Shown piece after piece: positions 1 to 5,379 of a DNA stretch of 6,132 bases. The stretch spans positions 1-6,132 of the forward strand of contig CAAGIT010000026.1 in the NCBI GenBank assembly GCA_900769995.1, given 5' to 3'. Origin of the DNA: an uncultured Oscillospiraceae bacterium (GTDB lineage Bacteria > Bacillota > Clostridia > Oscillospirales > Oscillospiraceae). Positions within the stretch are counted from its first letter, which is position 1, and each line of letters starts with the position of its first letter. Position numbers and translations under genes: made by a program. The notes beneath the pieces are model-generated. The model was given only the letters and a program-made list of their open reading frames with translations, had not been told where the DNA came from and made no database searches.

Positions 1-632
1 ATGGTGCAGATGCACAGTGCGTTCTTGCCCCAGCGAGCGGCTGTTGCGTACAGACCGGCAGCTTCCATTTCGCAGGCCATAACGCCCATTCTCTGCCATG
101 CGGGAACGGTCTGGAGCACTTCGGGAACACCGTCATCGTCGTTGTAGAAGTTGTCCGTGGACAGAACGTTGCCGACGTGGTAGGTAGCGCCGACTTCTTC
201 GCAAGCCTCGACGGACTTACGCAGCATTTCATAAGAAGCGATAGGAGCAAAGGTGCCGTCGATATGGAACTGGTGCATGAAGTTGGAATCGGTGCAGGCA
301 CCCTGTGCGATCACGATGTCGCGGACATGGATGTCGGGGTTGATGGAGCCGGCAGAGCCGATACGCATGATGTTGCGGACACCGTAGGCGTTGTACAGCT
401 CATAGGAGTAGATGCCGATGGACGGGATGCCCATGCCGGAGGCCATGACGGAGATCTTCATGCCCTTGTAGGTGCCGGTATATCCCTGTACGCCGCGGAC
501 ATTGTTGACCAAAACGGGATTCTCAAAGAAATTCTCTGCAATGTACTTTGCACGCAGGGGATCGCCGGGCATCAGGACAGTCTGACCAAAATCCTCGGGC
601 TTGGCGTTGATGTGGGGAGTCGGGTAATTCAT
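1..632 (-). CDS. deoD: Purine nucleoside phosphorylase, DeoD-type (3' end cut off by window)
   Basis: This gene encodes the hexameric-type purine nucleoside phosphorylase, a cytosolic enzyme that splits purine (deoxy)ribonucleosides with phosphate into free base and (deoxy)ribose-1-phosphate. The visible 210 codons begin MNYPTPHINA and follow E. coli DeoD along their length. Family landmarks seen are MPGDPLRAKYIAE (21-33, phosphate loop), VNNVRG (42-47, Arg46), IMRIGSAGS (88-96, Arg90 and Ser93 of the phosphate site) and CEMEAAG (187-193, nucleoside-binding Glu-Met-Glu). The family is usually about 235-240 residues, so only the last 25-30 codons are missing. These include the catalytic Ser-Asp-His motif expected just after CICT, so catalytic integrity cannot be confirmed here. 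The start is set by AAAGGAG at 641-647 (plus coordinates), about 8 nt upstream of the ATG. It lies 30 nt downstream of tdk with no terminator between, so the two are probably cotranscribed. The identification is very secure. Confidence 0.97.
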   Translation of the reverse strand, partial: MNYPTPHINAKPEDFGQTVLMPGDPLRAKYIAENFFENPVLVNNVRGVQGYTGTYKGMKISVMASGMGIPSIGIYSYELYNAYGVRNIMRIGSAGSINPDIHVRDIVIAQGACTDSNFMHQFHIDGTFAPIASYEMLRKSVEACEEVGATYHVGNVLSTDNFYNDDDGVPEVLQTVPAWQRMGVMACEMEAAGLYATAARWGKNALCICT

Positions 633-662
633 AGTGTTTCTCCTTTCAAATGTATGCAAATT

Positions 663-1250
663 TTATTTTTTGACTTTCTTATGTTCAAGGATATTCCGAA
701 TCCAGCACTTATGGCACATGGCGATATAGCGGTCATTGCCGCCGAGCAGGAGCTGATCGCCCTCGGTGACGATGTAGCCTTCGGAATCGATGCGTGCGTT
801 GGTGGTTGCTTTGGCACCGCAGTCGCAAATCGCCTTGATCTCGGTGATGGTGTCAGCGACCTCGAACAGACGGCGGCTGCCATCAAAGAGGGTGCTCAGG
901 AAGTCTGTCCGCAAGCCGAAGCAGAGGACAGGAATGTTTTCCAGATCGACAAGCTCGCGGAGCTGATCGATCTGCACAGCGGTCATAAACTGACATTCAT
1001 CGACAATGATGACATCGTATGGCTCATGTGCGCGGTAGAGGTCGCAAATATTGACCTCGGGGGCGACAACCTCGGCATCGGCTTCCAGGCCCACACGGCT
1101 GCGCAGGGTGACCACACCGTCGCGCTGATCGGCAGCGGGTTTGATGAGCCAGACCTTCATGCCGTTTTCTTCGTAGTTGTACTTGGTGATGAGTGCCTGT
1201 GCGGTTTTGGACGAGCCCATTGTACCGTATTTGAAATACAGCTTTGCCAT
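663..1250 (-). CDS. tdk: Thymidine kinase (TK1/type II family)
   Basis: Thymidine kinase phosphorylates thymidine (and deoxyuridine) to the 5'-monophosphate with ATP, feeding dTTP salvage in the cytosol. The 195-residue protein has the usual length. In order it shows the P-loop GTMGSSKT (9-16), a DQR motif (41-43), the Walker B/catalytic segment VDECQF (83-88, with Glu85 as the expected base), CFGLRTDF (110-117) and the C-terminal zinc-binding and lasso part. The zinc ligands appear to be Cys142-x-Cys144 and Cys179-x-x-Cys182. The CxC spacing resembles E. coli Tdk rather than the CxxC I recall for Bacillus and human enzymes. GGNDRY (170-175) matches the conserved GGxxxY of the substrate loop. 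AGGAGG (plus 1258-1263) sits 7 nt before the ATG, and a near-consensus promoter lies just upstream. It is the first gene of a tdk-deoD nucleoside salvage operon. No damage is visible. Confidence 0.97.
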   Translation of the reverse strand: MAKLYFKYGTMGSSKTAQALITKYNYEENGMKVWLIKPAADQRDGVVTLRSRVGLEADAEVVAPEVNICDLYRAHEPYDVIIVDECQFMTAVQIDQLRELVDLENIPVLCFGLRTDFLSTLFDGSRRLFEVADTITEIKAICDCGAKATTNARIDSEGYIVTEGDQLLLGGNDRYIAMCHKCWIRNILEHKKVKK

Positions 1251-1270
1251 AACGGAACCTCCTGCGGCTT

Positions 1271-1278
1271 GTGATCAC
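1271..1278. repeat. 8-bp perfect palindrome at the tdk transcription start
   Basis: GTGATCAC is a perfect palindrome overlapping the predicted +1 of the tdk promoter; the symmetry does not extend further because T faces T on each side. Its position, between the -10 box and the ribosome binding site, is where a repressor could act. Eight bases is short, and no second copy was noticed near the other promoters, so a regulatory role is only a possibility. Confidence 0.3.
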
Positions 1279-1282
1279 TACC

Positions 1283-1311
1283 ATTATACAGGATACCGAC
1301 GCGTTATGCAA
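1283..1311 (-). promoter_or_regulatory. Sigma-A/sigma-70 promoter of tdk-deoD
   Basis: Read on the minus strand, TTGCAT (plus 1306-1311) is followed after exactly 17 nt by a perfect TATAAT (plus 1283-1288). Transcription would begin near plus 1275-1277, giving a leader of about 25 nt that contains the tdk ribosome binding site. The putative start falls inside a GTGATCAC palindrome (1271-1278), which could be an operator or chance. No experimental data are available, but the match and position are strong. Confidence 0.85.
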
Positions 1312-1397
1312 GAAAAAAGAATTTTTGCAGCACATTTTTCTGCCGCAGACCTCACACGATACAATATATTATAAGGGGGTGTCCGTGAGAAAAGCAA

Positions 1398-1415
1398 CCG
1401 GATTTTGTGATCCGG
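1398..1415. repeat. 6-bp perfect inverted repeat in the tdk/tRNA-Leu intergenic region
   Basis: CCGGAT (1398-1403) and ATCCGG (1410-1415) flank a 6-nt loop and can form a small GC-rich hairpin in either strand. It is not followed by a T-run on either strand, so it is not a convincing intrinsic terminator. It lies about 40 bp upstream of the tRNA promoter -35 box and about 85 bp upstream of the tdk promoter. It could be an operator for a dimeric regulator or a structural accident. Confidence 0.4.
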
Positions 1416-1458
1416 AGAACATATTGCCAAAAATGCGGGAAAAGCGTTCAGATTTTCC

Positions 1459-1487
1459 TTGACGAAGGTGGAAAGTAATGATAGAAT
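1459..1487 (+). promoter_or_regulatory. Sigma-A/sigma-70 promoter of tRNA-Leu
   Basis: TTGACG (1459-1464) and TAGAAT (1482-1487) are separated by exactly 17 nt. The predicted start, near 1494, leaves roughly 15 nt of 5' leader before the mature tRNA at 1510, to be removed by RNase P. The placement directly before the tRNA and the close match to consensus make this a solid prediction. Confidence 0.85.
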
Positions 1488-1509
1488 AAGGGTCACAGCA
1501 AAAGCATAA

Positions 1510-1596
1510 GCCGCTGTGGTGGAATAGGCAGACACAAGGGACTTAAAATCCCTCGCCCTAAAAAGCGTACCGGTTCGACCCCGGTCAGCGGCACCA
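1510..1596 (+). tRNA. tRNA-Leu, anticodon UAA
   Basis: The 87-nt gene folds as a class II (long variable arm) tRNA. A perfect 7-bp acceptor stem pairs GCCGCTG (1510-1516) with CAGCGGC (1586-1592); the discriminator is A1593 and the CCA end is encoded (1594-1596). The D stem is GTG (1519-1521) with CAC (1533-1535), and GG at 1527-1528 lies in the D loop. The anticodon stem AGGGA/TCCCT encloses the loop CTTAAAA with anticodon TAA at 1544-1546, which decodes UUA and, by wobble, UUG leucine codons. The variable arm is CGC (1554-1556) with GCG (1565-1567). The T arm is ACCGG/CCGGT around TTCGACC. Position 8 is T (1517), the site that ThiI, encoded about 1.8 kb downstream, can convert to 4-thiouridine. 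The gene is a single-tRNA unit with its own promoter and terminator. Confidence 0.98.
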
Positions 1597-1603
1597 AAGC
1601 AAT

Positions 1604-1656
1604 ATCATCCGAGCCGGTTCTCCCTGTGGGAGACGGGTTCGGATGATTTGTTTTGT
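1604..1656 (+). terminator. Large bipartite intrinsic terminator after tRNA-Leu
   Basis: A 12-bp outer stem (1604-1615 with 1636-1647, including one G-T wobble) encloses a small internal loop, a 6-bp inner stem TCTCCC/GGGAGA (1619-1624 with 1628-1633) and a 3-nt TGT loop. The T-rich run TTGTTTTGTT follows directly at 1648-1657, with TTTTTT a little further on. The stem starts 7 nt after the tRNA CCA end. On the minus strand the hairpin is not followed by a T-run, so termination should be for plus-strand transcripts only. It insulates comM from tRNA transcription. Confidence 0.9.
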
Positions 1657-1689
1657 TGCATTTTTTCGTGCTTCCTGTCGGAACGGCTC

Positions 1690-1718
1690 TTGTAATTGTG
1701 CGGAATTTAGAGTATGAT
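1690..1718 (+). promoter_or_regulatory. Sigma-A/sigma-70 promoter of the comM-thiI-pncC-vanZ-like operon
   Basis: TTGTAA (1690-1695) is followed after 17 nt by TATGAT (1713-1718); an overlapping GATAAT lies at 1716-1721. The predicted start, near 1725, gives a leader of about 25 nt containing the comM ribosome binding site. It sits between the tRNA terminator and the first gene of the operon, which supports it. Confidence 0.75.
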
Positions 1719-1750
1719 AATGAGGTAAAAAAGCGAAAAGGTGTGAGTGT

Positions 1751-3271
1751 ATGATTAGTCGTGTGGATTCTCTGGGCTTGAGCGGCATCAGCGGGTATAC
1801 GGTGTCGGTTGAGTGCTTTATCTCAAACGGTCTGCCTGCGTTTGATGTTGTGGGGCTTCCCGATGCGGCGGTCAAGGAGGCGCGTGAGCGCGTCCGTGCG
1901 GCGATCAAGAACAGCGGCTTCAAATTCCCCGTCAGCCGTATTACACTGAACCTTGCGCCTGCAAATACGAAAAAGTCCGGCACCCTGTACGACCTGCCGA
2001 TCCTGCTTGGGATCCTTGTCGCAAGCGAGGTCTGCAAGCTGCCGAAGGAGCCGTCGGTATTTTTGGGCGAGCTGAGCCTGGAGGGCAGGCTGCGGCCGAT
2101 CAACGGTGTGCTTTCGATGGCGATCGCTGCGCAGCAGGCGGGTTTCCAGTCGATCTATGTCCCCGCAGCCAATGCAAAGGAGGCAACGCTGGCAGGGGAG
2201 ATCAAGGTCATGCCCGTGACAGAGGTGCGGCAGCTCATTTCACATCTCAAGGGCGAATGTGAGATAGCGCCGGAGGAGCCGTGGGTGCCGAAGGAGGATA
2301 CCGCGAATCTGCCGGATTTTCGCGATGTCAAGGGGCAGGAGAATGTCAAACGCGCCCTGGAAATTGCCGCAGCGGGTGCGCACAATGTGCTTTTGGTCGG
2401 GCCTCCCGGTTCGGGCAAGAGTATGCTGTCCAAGCGTCTGCCGTCGATCCTGCCGGACATGACGCGCGAGGAGGCGTTGGAGGTCACGCAGATCCATTCC
2501 GTGATGGGACTGCTTCCTCCGGAGTCACCGCTCATCCGCAACCGTCCCTTCCGCAGCCCGCATCACACCATTTCCTCGGTGGGGCTGGTCGGCGGAAGCG
2601 CTGTACCGCGCCCGGGTGAGATCTCGCTGGCGCACCGAGGCGTACTGTTTTTGGACGAGCTGCCGGAATTTCGAAAGGAAACGCTGGAGGTCATGCGCCA
2701 GCCGTTGGAGGACGGCACGGTAACGATCTCCCGTGCCGGCGGCACGGCGAGCTATCCGAGCCGATTTCAGCTTGTCTGTGCGATGAATCCCTGCCGCTGC
2801 GGTTGGTACGGCGACCCATCGGGGCGCTGCACCTGCTCCCGCGGTTCGGTGCTGCAGTATCTTTCGAGAGTTTCGGGGCCGCTGCTCGACCGCATTGATA
2901 TTATCGTCGAGGTGCCGGCTCTGAATTTTGAAGAATTGCGCGCTCATGCCGAACCGGAAAGCTCCGCAGAGATCAAACGGCGTGTCGAGGTGGCGCGCGG
3001 CATCCAGCGGGAACGCTATTACGGCAGCAAATGCCGCTGCAATGCGGATATGCAGCCGGCAGAGCTGAAAAACTATTGTGTGCTGGACGATGCCTGCGCG
3101 GAGCTGATGAAGCAGGCGTTTGATGCCCTCGGCCTGACGGCGAGAAGCTATGACCGCATCTGCAAGGTCGCCCGAACGATCGCGGATCTGGACGGCAGTC
3201 CGGAAATTCAGCCGCAGCATTTGGCAGAAGCCATCCAATACCGAACCTATCAACTGATTCAAAACAACTGA
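1751..3271 (+). CDS. comM: YifB/ComM family Mg-chelatase-like AAA+ ATPase
   Basis: ComM is a hexameric AAA+ helicase. In naturally transformable Gram-negatives it promotes branch migration of incoming DNA during recombination. The family is widespread in bacteria not known to be transformable, so its role here is inferred. The 506-residue length is typical. The N-terminal part (about 1-170) is the Lon-protease-S5-like ChlI domain, with VVGLPDAAVKEARERVRAA (33-51) and LNLAPA (67-72). The ATPase core has Walker A GPPGSGKS (217-224), PFRSPHHT (266-273), Walker B LFLDELPEF (299-307) and LLDRIDI (378-384, containing a likely arginine finger). A cysteine cluster at 348-362 (C348, C350, C360, C362, within NPCRCGWYGDP...) is characteristic of the family. 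The C-terminal helical domain contains ARSYDRICKVARTIADL (464-480). The ATG follows AAAGG (1737-1741) by 9 nt. It is the first gene of the operon; its stop codon overlaps the thiI ribosome binding site. Confidence 0.95.
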   Translation: MISRVDSLGLSGISGYTVSVECFISNGLPAFDVVGLPDAAVKEARERVRAAIKNSGFKFPVSRITLNLAPANTKKSGTLYDLPILLGILVASEVCKLPKEPSVFLGELSLEGRLRPINGVLSMAIAAQQAGFQSIYVPAANAKEATLAGEIKVMPVTEVRQLISHLKGECEIAPEEPWVPKEDTANLPDFRDVKGQENVKRALEIAAAGAHNVLLVGPPGSGKSMLSKRLPSILPDMTREEALEVTQIHSVMGLLPPESPLIRNRPFRSPHHTISSVGLVGGSAVPRPGEISLAHRGVLFLDELPEFRKETLEVMRQPLEDGTVTISRAGGTASYPSRFQLVCAMNPCRCGWYGDPSGRCTCSRGSVLQYLSRVSGPLLDRIDIIVEVPALNFEELRAHAEPESSAEIKRRVEVARGIQRERYYGSKCRCNADMQPAELKNYCVLDDACAELMKQAFDALGLTARSYDRICKVARTIADLDGSPEIQPQHLAEAIQYRTYQLIQNN

Positions 3272-3283
3272 GGAGTTTTTTCT

Positions 3284-4462
3284 ATGAACGAAATGTTTTT
3301 GCTCAAGCTCGGGGAGATCGTCCTGAAGGGCGGCAACCGCTTCCAATTTGAAAACCGTCTGAAAACCAATGTCAGCCGCAGAATGCGTCCGTTTGGCGAT
3401 TTTCATGTCTATATTACGCAATCGACCGTCTATGTTGAGCCGCGCAATGAAGAATGTGATCTCGACGGTGCGTGGGATGCGTGCCACACCATTTTCGGTG
3501 TGGTCAGTCTGTGCCGCTGCCGTCCCTGTGAGAAGGATTTGGATGCCATTTTTGCCACGGCGATGGAATATCTCGGGGATGACCTGCGGCTGGCAAAGTC
3601 GTTCAAGGTCGAATCCCGCCGTTCGGACAAGCGGTTCCCGCTGAACTCCATTCAGCTTTCGCAGGAGATCGGCGGACGCATTGCCGAGGCGGTTCCGACG
3701 GTCGCGGTGGATGTCCATCATCCGGAATACACGGTCTATGTGGAAGTGCGTGACCATGCCGCTTATGTTCACGGCCCTGCCGAACAGGGTGCCGGCGGAC
3801 TTCCGACCGGTGTCGGCGGACGGGCGATGGTGCTGCTTTCGGGCGGTATCGATTCTCCCGTGGCGGGCTATATGATTGCAAAACGCGGTGTGGAGCTGGA
3901 GTGTGTCCACTTCTTCTCCTATCCCTATACCAGCGAATTGGCGAAGGACAAGGTGCTGGAGCTGGCTCGTCTGATGACGCGGTATTGCGGCAGAATGACG
4001 GTCAATGTTGTCGGCTTTACGGAGATTCAGGAGGCGATCCGCGACAACTGCGCCGAGGAATATTTCACCCTCATCATGCGCCGCTTTATGATGATGATCT
4101 CCGAACGCATCGCCAAGGATCACGGCTGCGGCTGTCTGGTCACGGGCGAAAACCTCGGTCAGGTTGCCTCTCAGACCATGGAGGCTATGGCGGTCACGGG
4201 TGCTTGTGTGGAGCTGCCGATTTTCCAGCCGCTCATCGGCATGGATAAGGAGGAAATCGTCACCATCGCACGCAAAATCGGCACGATGGAGACTTCGATT
4301 CTGCCCTATGAGGACTGCTGCACCGTCTTTACGCCCAGACACCCCAAGACCAAGCCCACCAAGGGACAGGTCGATCACGCCTGTGCGATGCTTGATTTCG
4401 ACGGTCTGATTGAACGTGCGCTGGCTAACACGGAGCTGATTAAGGTGCGTTACAATGGCTGA
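3284..4462 (+). CDS. thiI: tRNA 4-thiouridine synthase ThiI (short form without rhodanese domain)
   Basis: ThiI adenylates U8 of tRNAs and transfers persulfide sulfur to form 4-thiouridine, a near-UV sensor and tRNA stability mark; in some bacteria it also serves thiamine thiazole synthesis. The 392 residues comprise an N-terminal ferredoxin-like domain (about 1-60), a THUMP domain (about 60-165, with HPEYTVYVEVRDHAAYVHG near 146-164) and a PP-loop pyrophosphatase domain with LLSGGIDSPVAG (184-195). ENLGQVASQT (289-298) and YEDCCTVFTPRHPKTKP (342-358) follow the Gram-positive ThiI pattern. Length and ending match the Bacillus-type enzyme, which lacks the C-terminal rhodanese domain of E. coli ThiI and takes sulfur from a separate cysteine desulfurase. 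No desulfurase gene lies next to it here. GAGGAG at 3270-3275, overlapping the comM stop, is 8 nt before this ATG, favouring it over the internal Met4. Its last 8 nt overlap pncC. Confidence 0.96.
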   Translation: MNEMFLLKLGEIVLKGGNRFQFENRLKTNVSRRMRPFGDFHVYITQSTVYVEPRNEECDLDGAWDACHTIFGVVSLCRCRPCEKDLDAIFATAMEYLGDDLRLAKSFKVESRRSDKRFPLNSIQLSQEIGGRIAEAVPTVAVDVHHPEYTVYVEVRDHAAYVHGPAEQGAGGLPTGVGGRAMVLLSGGIDSPVAGYMIAKRGVELECVHFFSYPYTSELAKDKVLELARLMTRYCGRMTVNVVGFTEIQEAIRDNCAEEYFTLIMRRFMMMISERIAKDHGCGCLVTGENLGQVASQTMEAMAVTGACVELPIFQPLIGMDKEEIVTIARKIGTMETSILPYEDCCTVFTPRHPKTKPTKGQVDHACAMLDFDGLIERALANTELIKVRYNG

Positions 4463-4925
4463 CGCACGGCAGGTCATCACCCGCCTGACGGCACGGAGCA
4501 AGACCCTTGCCACGGCGGAAAGCTGCACAGGCGGTCTGCTCGGAAAGCTTTTGACGGACGTTTCGGGCGCATCCAAGGTCTACCTCGGCGGCGTAATCAG
4601 CTACGCATACGAGATAAAGGAAAAACTGCTGGGTGTGGATGCCGGACTGCTGCATACGAAGGGAGCGGTCTGCGAGGAGGTGGCACGGCAGATGGCGCAG
4701 GGTGCTCTGCGCCGATTGGGTGCGGATTTTGCCCTCTCGACCACCGGCAACGCAGGGCCGTCTGCCGATCCGAAGAATCCCAATGTGGGCGAGATTTATA
4801 TCGCCTGTGCAGCGGAGGGCCGCACCGAAAGCCGCTGTCTGCACCTGAGCGGCTCACGCGAGGAAAATCGGATGGCCGCCTGTGAAGCGGCGTTGGAGCT
4901 GCTGTTGGAGATGTGCGATGGCTAA
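4455..4925 (+). CDS. pncC: Nicotinamide-nucleotide amidohydrolase PncC (stand-alone CinA C-terminal domain)
   Basis: The family deamidates nicotinamide mononucleotide to nicotinate mononucleotide, recycling NMN released, for example, by NAD-dependent DNA ligase. The 156 residues correspond to the CinA C-terminal domain only, as in E. coli PncC; the N-terminal molybdopterin-binding-like half of full-length CinA is absent and no room exists for it upstream. Motifs seen are ATAESCTGGLLGKLLTDVSGAS (19-40), GGVISYAYEIKEKLLGV (45-61) and STTGNAGP (95-102), then VGEIYIA (111-117). The usual glycine- and proline-rich stretch after AGP reads SADPKNPN, and TGNAGP has Asn where Ile or Val is common, a modest departure from the pattern I recall. 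AAGGTG (4442-4447) is 7 nt before the ATG. The gene overlaps thiI by 8 nt (ATGGCTGA) and the next gene by 8 nt (ATGGCTAA), which implies translational coupling. The fold assignment is secure; activity is inferred from the family. Confidence 0.92.
   Translation: MADARQVITRLTARSKTLATAESCTGGLLGKLLTDVSGASKVYLGGVISYAYEIKEKLLGVDAGLLHTKGAVCEEVARQMAQGALRRLGADFALSTTGNAGPSADPKNPNVGEIYIACAAEGRTESRCLHLSGSREENRMAACEAALELLLEMCDG
4907..4910 (+). promoter_or_regulatory. Ribosome binding site deciding the vanZ-like start
   Basis: GGAG at 4907-4910 lies 7 nt upstream of ATG 4918. An in-frame GTG at 4882 would add 12 residues (MKRRWSCCWRCA), but nothing resembling a Shine-Dalgarno sequence precedes it. The later start also reproduces the 8-nt overlap seen at the thiI/pncC junction. 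Confidence 0.65.
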
Positions 4926-5334
4926 ACGGCTTTGGACGGCCGCGTTTTGGGTGTATCTGGCGGTGCTTTTGCGTATTACCGTGTTCCGCACCGGCTGGTA
5001 TGCCAACGGGTTCTTTCATGGGAATATAGAAATCCTCCCGTTTCAAGAGATATTCACCTATTTGAATCCGCATCAATGGTTTGACTTTACCTATCTGTTC
5101 TTCGGGAATATCGGCTGGTTCCTGCCGTTTGGAGCGTACCTTGCCTGGTGTGGGAAGTCTCTCGCTTTCGGCACCCTGACAGGCTTTTGCCTCTCACTGA
5201 CGATTGAGGTGTTCCAGTTTGTGCTTTCCAGCGGGCACAGCTCGACCGAGGACTTGATCCTCAATACGCTGGGCGCGTTCCTGGGGTGGCTGATTTTTTC
5301 CCAAATACGAAAAAAGTTCACAAAAGACTTGTAA
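4918..5334 (+). CDS. VanZ-like family membrane protein
   Basis: This is a 138-residue polytopic membrane protein of the VanZ-like family. The namesake VanZ gives low-level teicoplanin resistance by an unknown mechanism, while most homologues are uncharacterised. The sequence suggests four membrane segments, roughly residues 6-24, 58-77, 83-104 and 113-129, with a basic C-terminal tail (RKKFTKDL). Family motifs are FFGNIGWFLPFG (61-72, the conserved GN...F.PFG), SLTIEVFQF (93-101, the conserved S..IE..Q) and STEDLILNTLGAFLG (109-123, resembling the D..LNT.G..LG signature). A polar extracytoplasmic or periplasmic-side loop likely lies between segments 1 and 2. No other van genes are nearby, so glycopeptide resistance should not be inferred. 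It overlaps pncC by 8 nt and is the last gene of the tightly packed block. The family is clear; the function is unknown. Confidence 0.85.
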   Translation: MAKRLWTAAFWVYLAVLLRITVFRTGWYANGFFHGNIEILPFQEIFTYLNPHQWFDFTYLFFGNIGWFLPFGAYLAWCGKSLAFGTLTGFCLSLTIEVFQFVLSSGHSSTEDLILNTLGAFLGWLIFSQIRKKFTKDL

Positions 5335-5357
5335 TTTTTGTAATAATTTGTTACTAT
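5329..5357 (+). promoter_or_regulatory. Possible internal promoter for exonuclease III gene
   Basis: TTGTAA (5329-5334, overlapping the stop of the vanZ-like gene) is followed after 17 nt by TACTAT (5352-5357), in a notably AT-rich 45-bp gap. The start would be near 5364, leaving a very short leader before the ribosome binding site at 5366-5371. An alternative pair is TTCACA (5317-5322) with TAATAA (5341-5346), spaced 18 nt. No terminator hairpin precedes it, so readthrough from the upstream operon is also likely. Confidence 0.5.
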
Positions 5358-5379
5358 TAGAGCGTAAGGAGCTGACGCA

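Noticed and set aside
177..1274. 365-codon plus-strand open frame across deoD and tdk
   Set aside because: It is antisense to both salvage genes and spans their intergenic gap. The translation has no family motifs and is a typical shadow rich in Asp, Gly, Val and Ala.
1398..1415. Hairpin CCGGAT/ATCCGG as an intrinsic terminator or riboswitch element
   Set aside because: There is no T-run after it on either strand and no larger conserved fold around it, so only an inverted repeat is claimed.
1510..1750. tRNA-Leu 3' end as an integration (att) site
   Set aside because: tRNA genes are common integration sites, but no second copy of the tRNA 3' end, integrase gene or compositional shift is seen downstream; the next genes are housekeeping.
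2525..4576. 683-codon open frame on the minus strand antisense to comM, thiI and the start of pncC
   Set aside because: It lies entirely opposite three well-identified genes, its translation is a low-complexity mix rich in Arg, His and Ala with no recognisable domain, and it has no convincing ribosome binding site or promoter. Codon bias on the coding strand keeps the opposite frame free of stops.
4882..4917. Upstream GTG start for the vanZ-like gene giving a 150-residue protein
   Set aside because: No ribosome binding site precedes GTG 4882, and the added MKRRWSCCWRCA is not family-like; ATG 4918 has GGAG at a good distance and keeps the 8-nt overlap pattern.
5291..5334. Terminator after the vanZ-like gene
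   Set aside because: There is a T-run and an A-rich tail (TTTTTTCCCAAA...), but no stable GC-rich stem precedes a T-tract in the right order.
4918..5334. Glycopeptide resistance determinant
   Set aside because: VanZ-like proteins are widespread and mostly unrelated to resistance. No vanHAX, vanS/vanR or vanY genes are visible, and the gene sits in a housekeeping operon.
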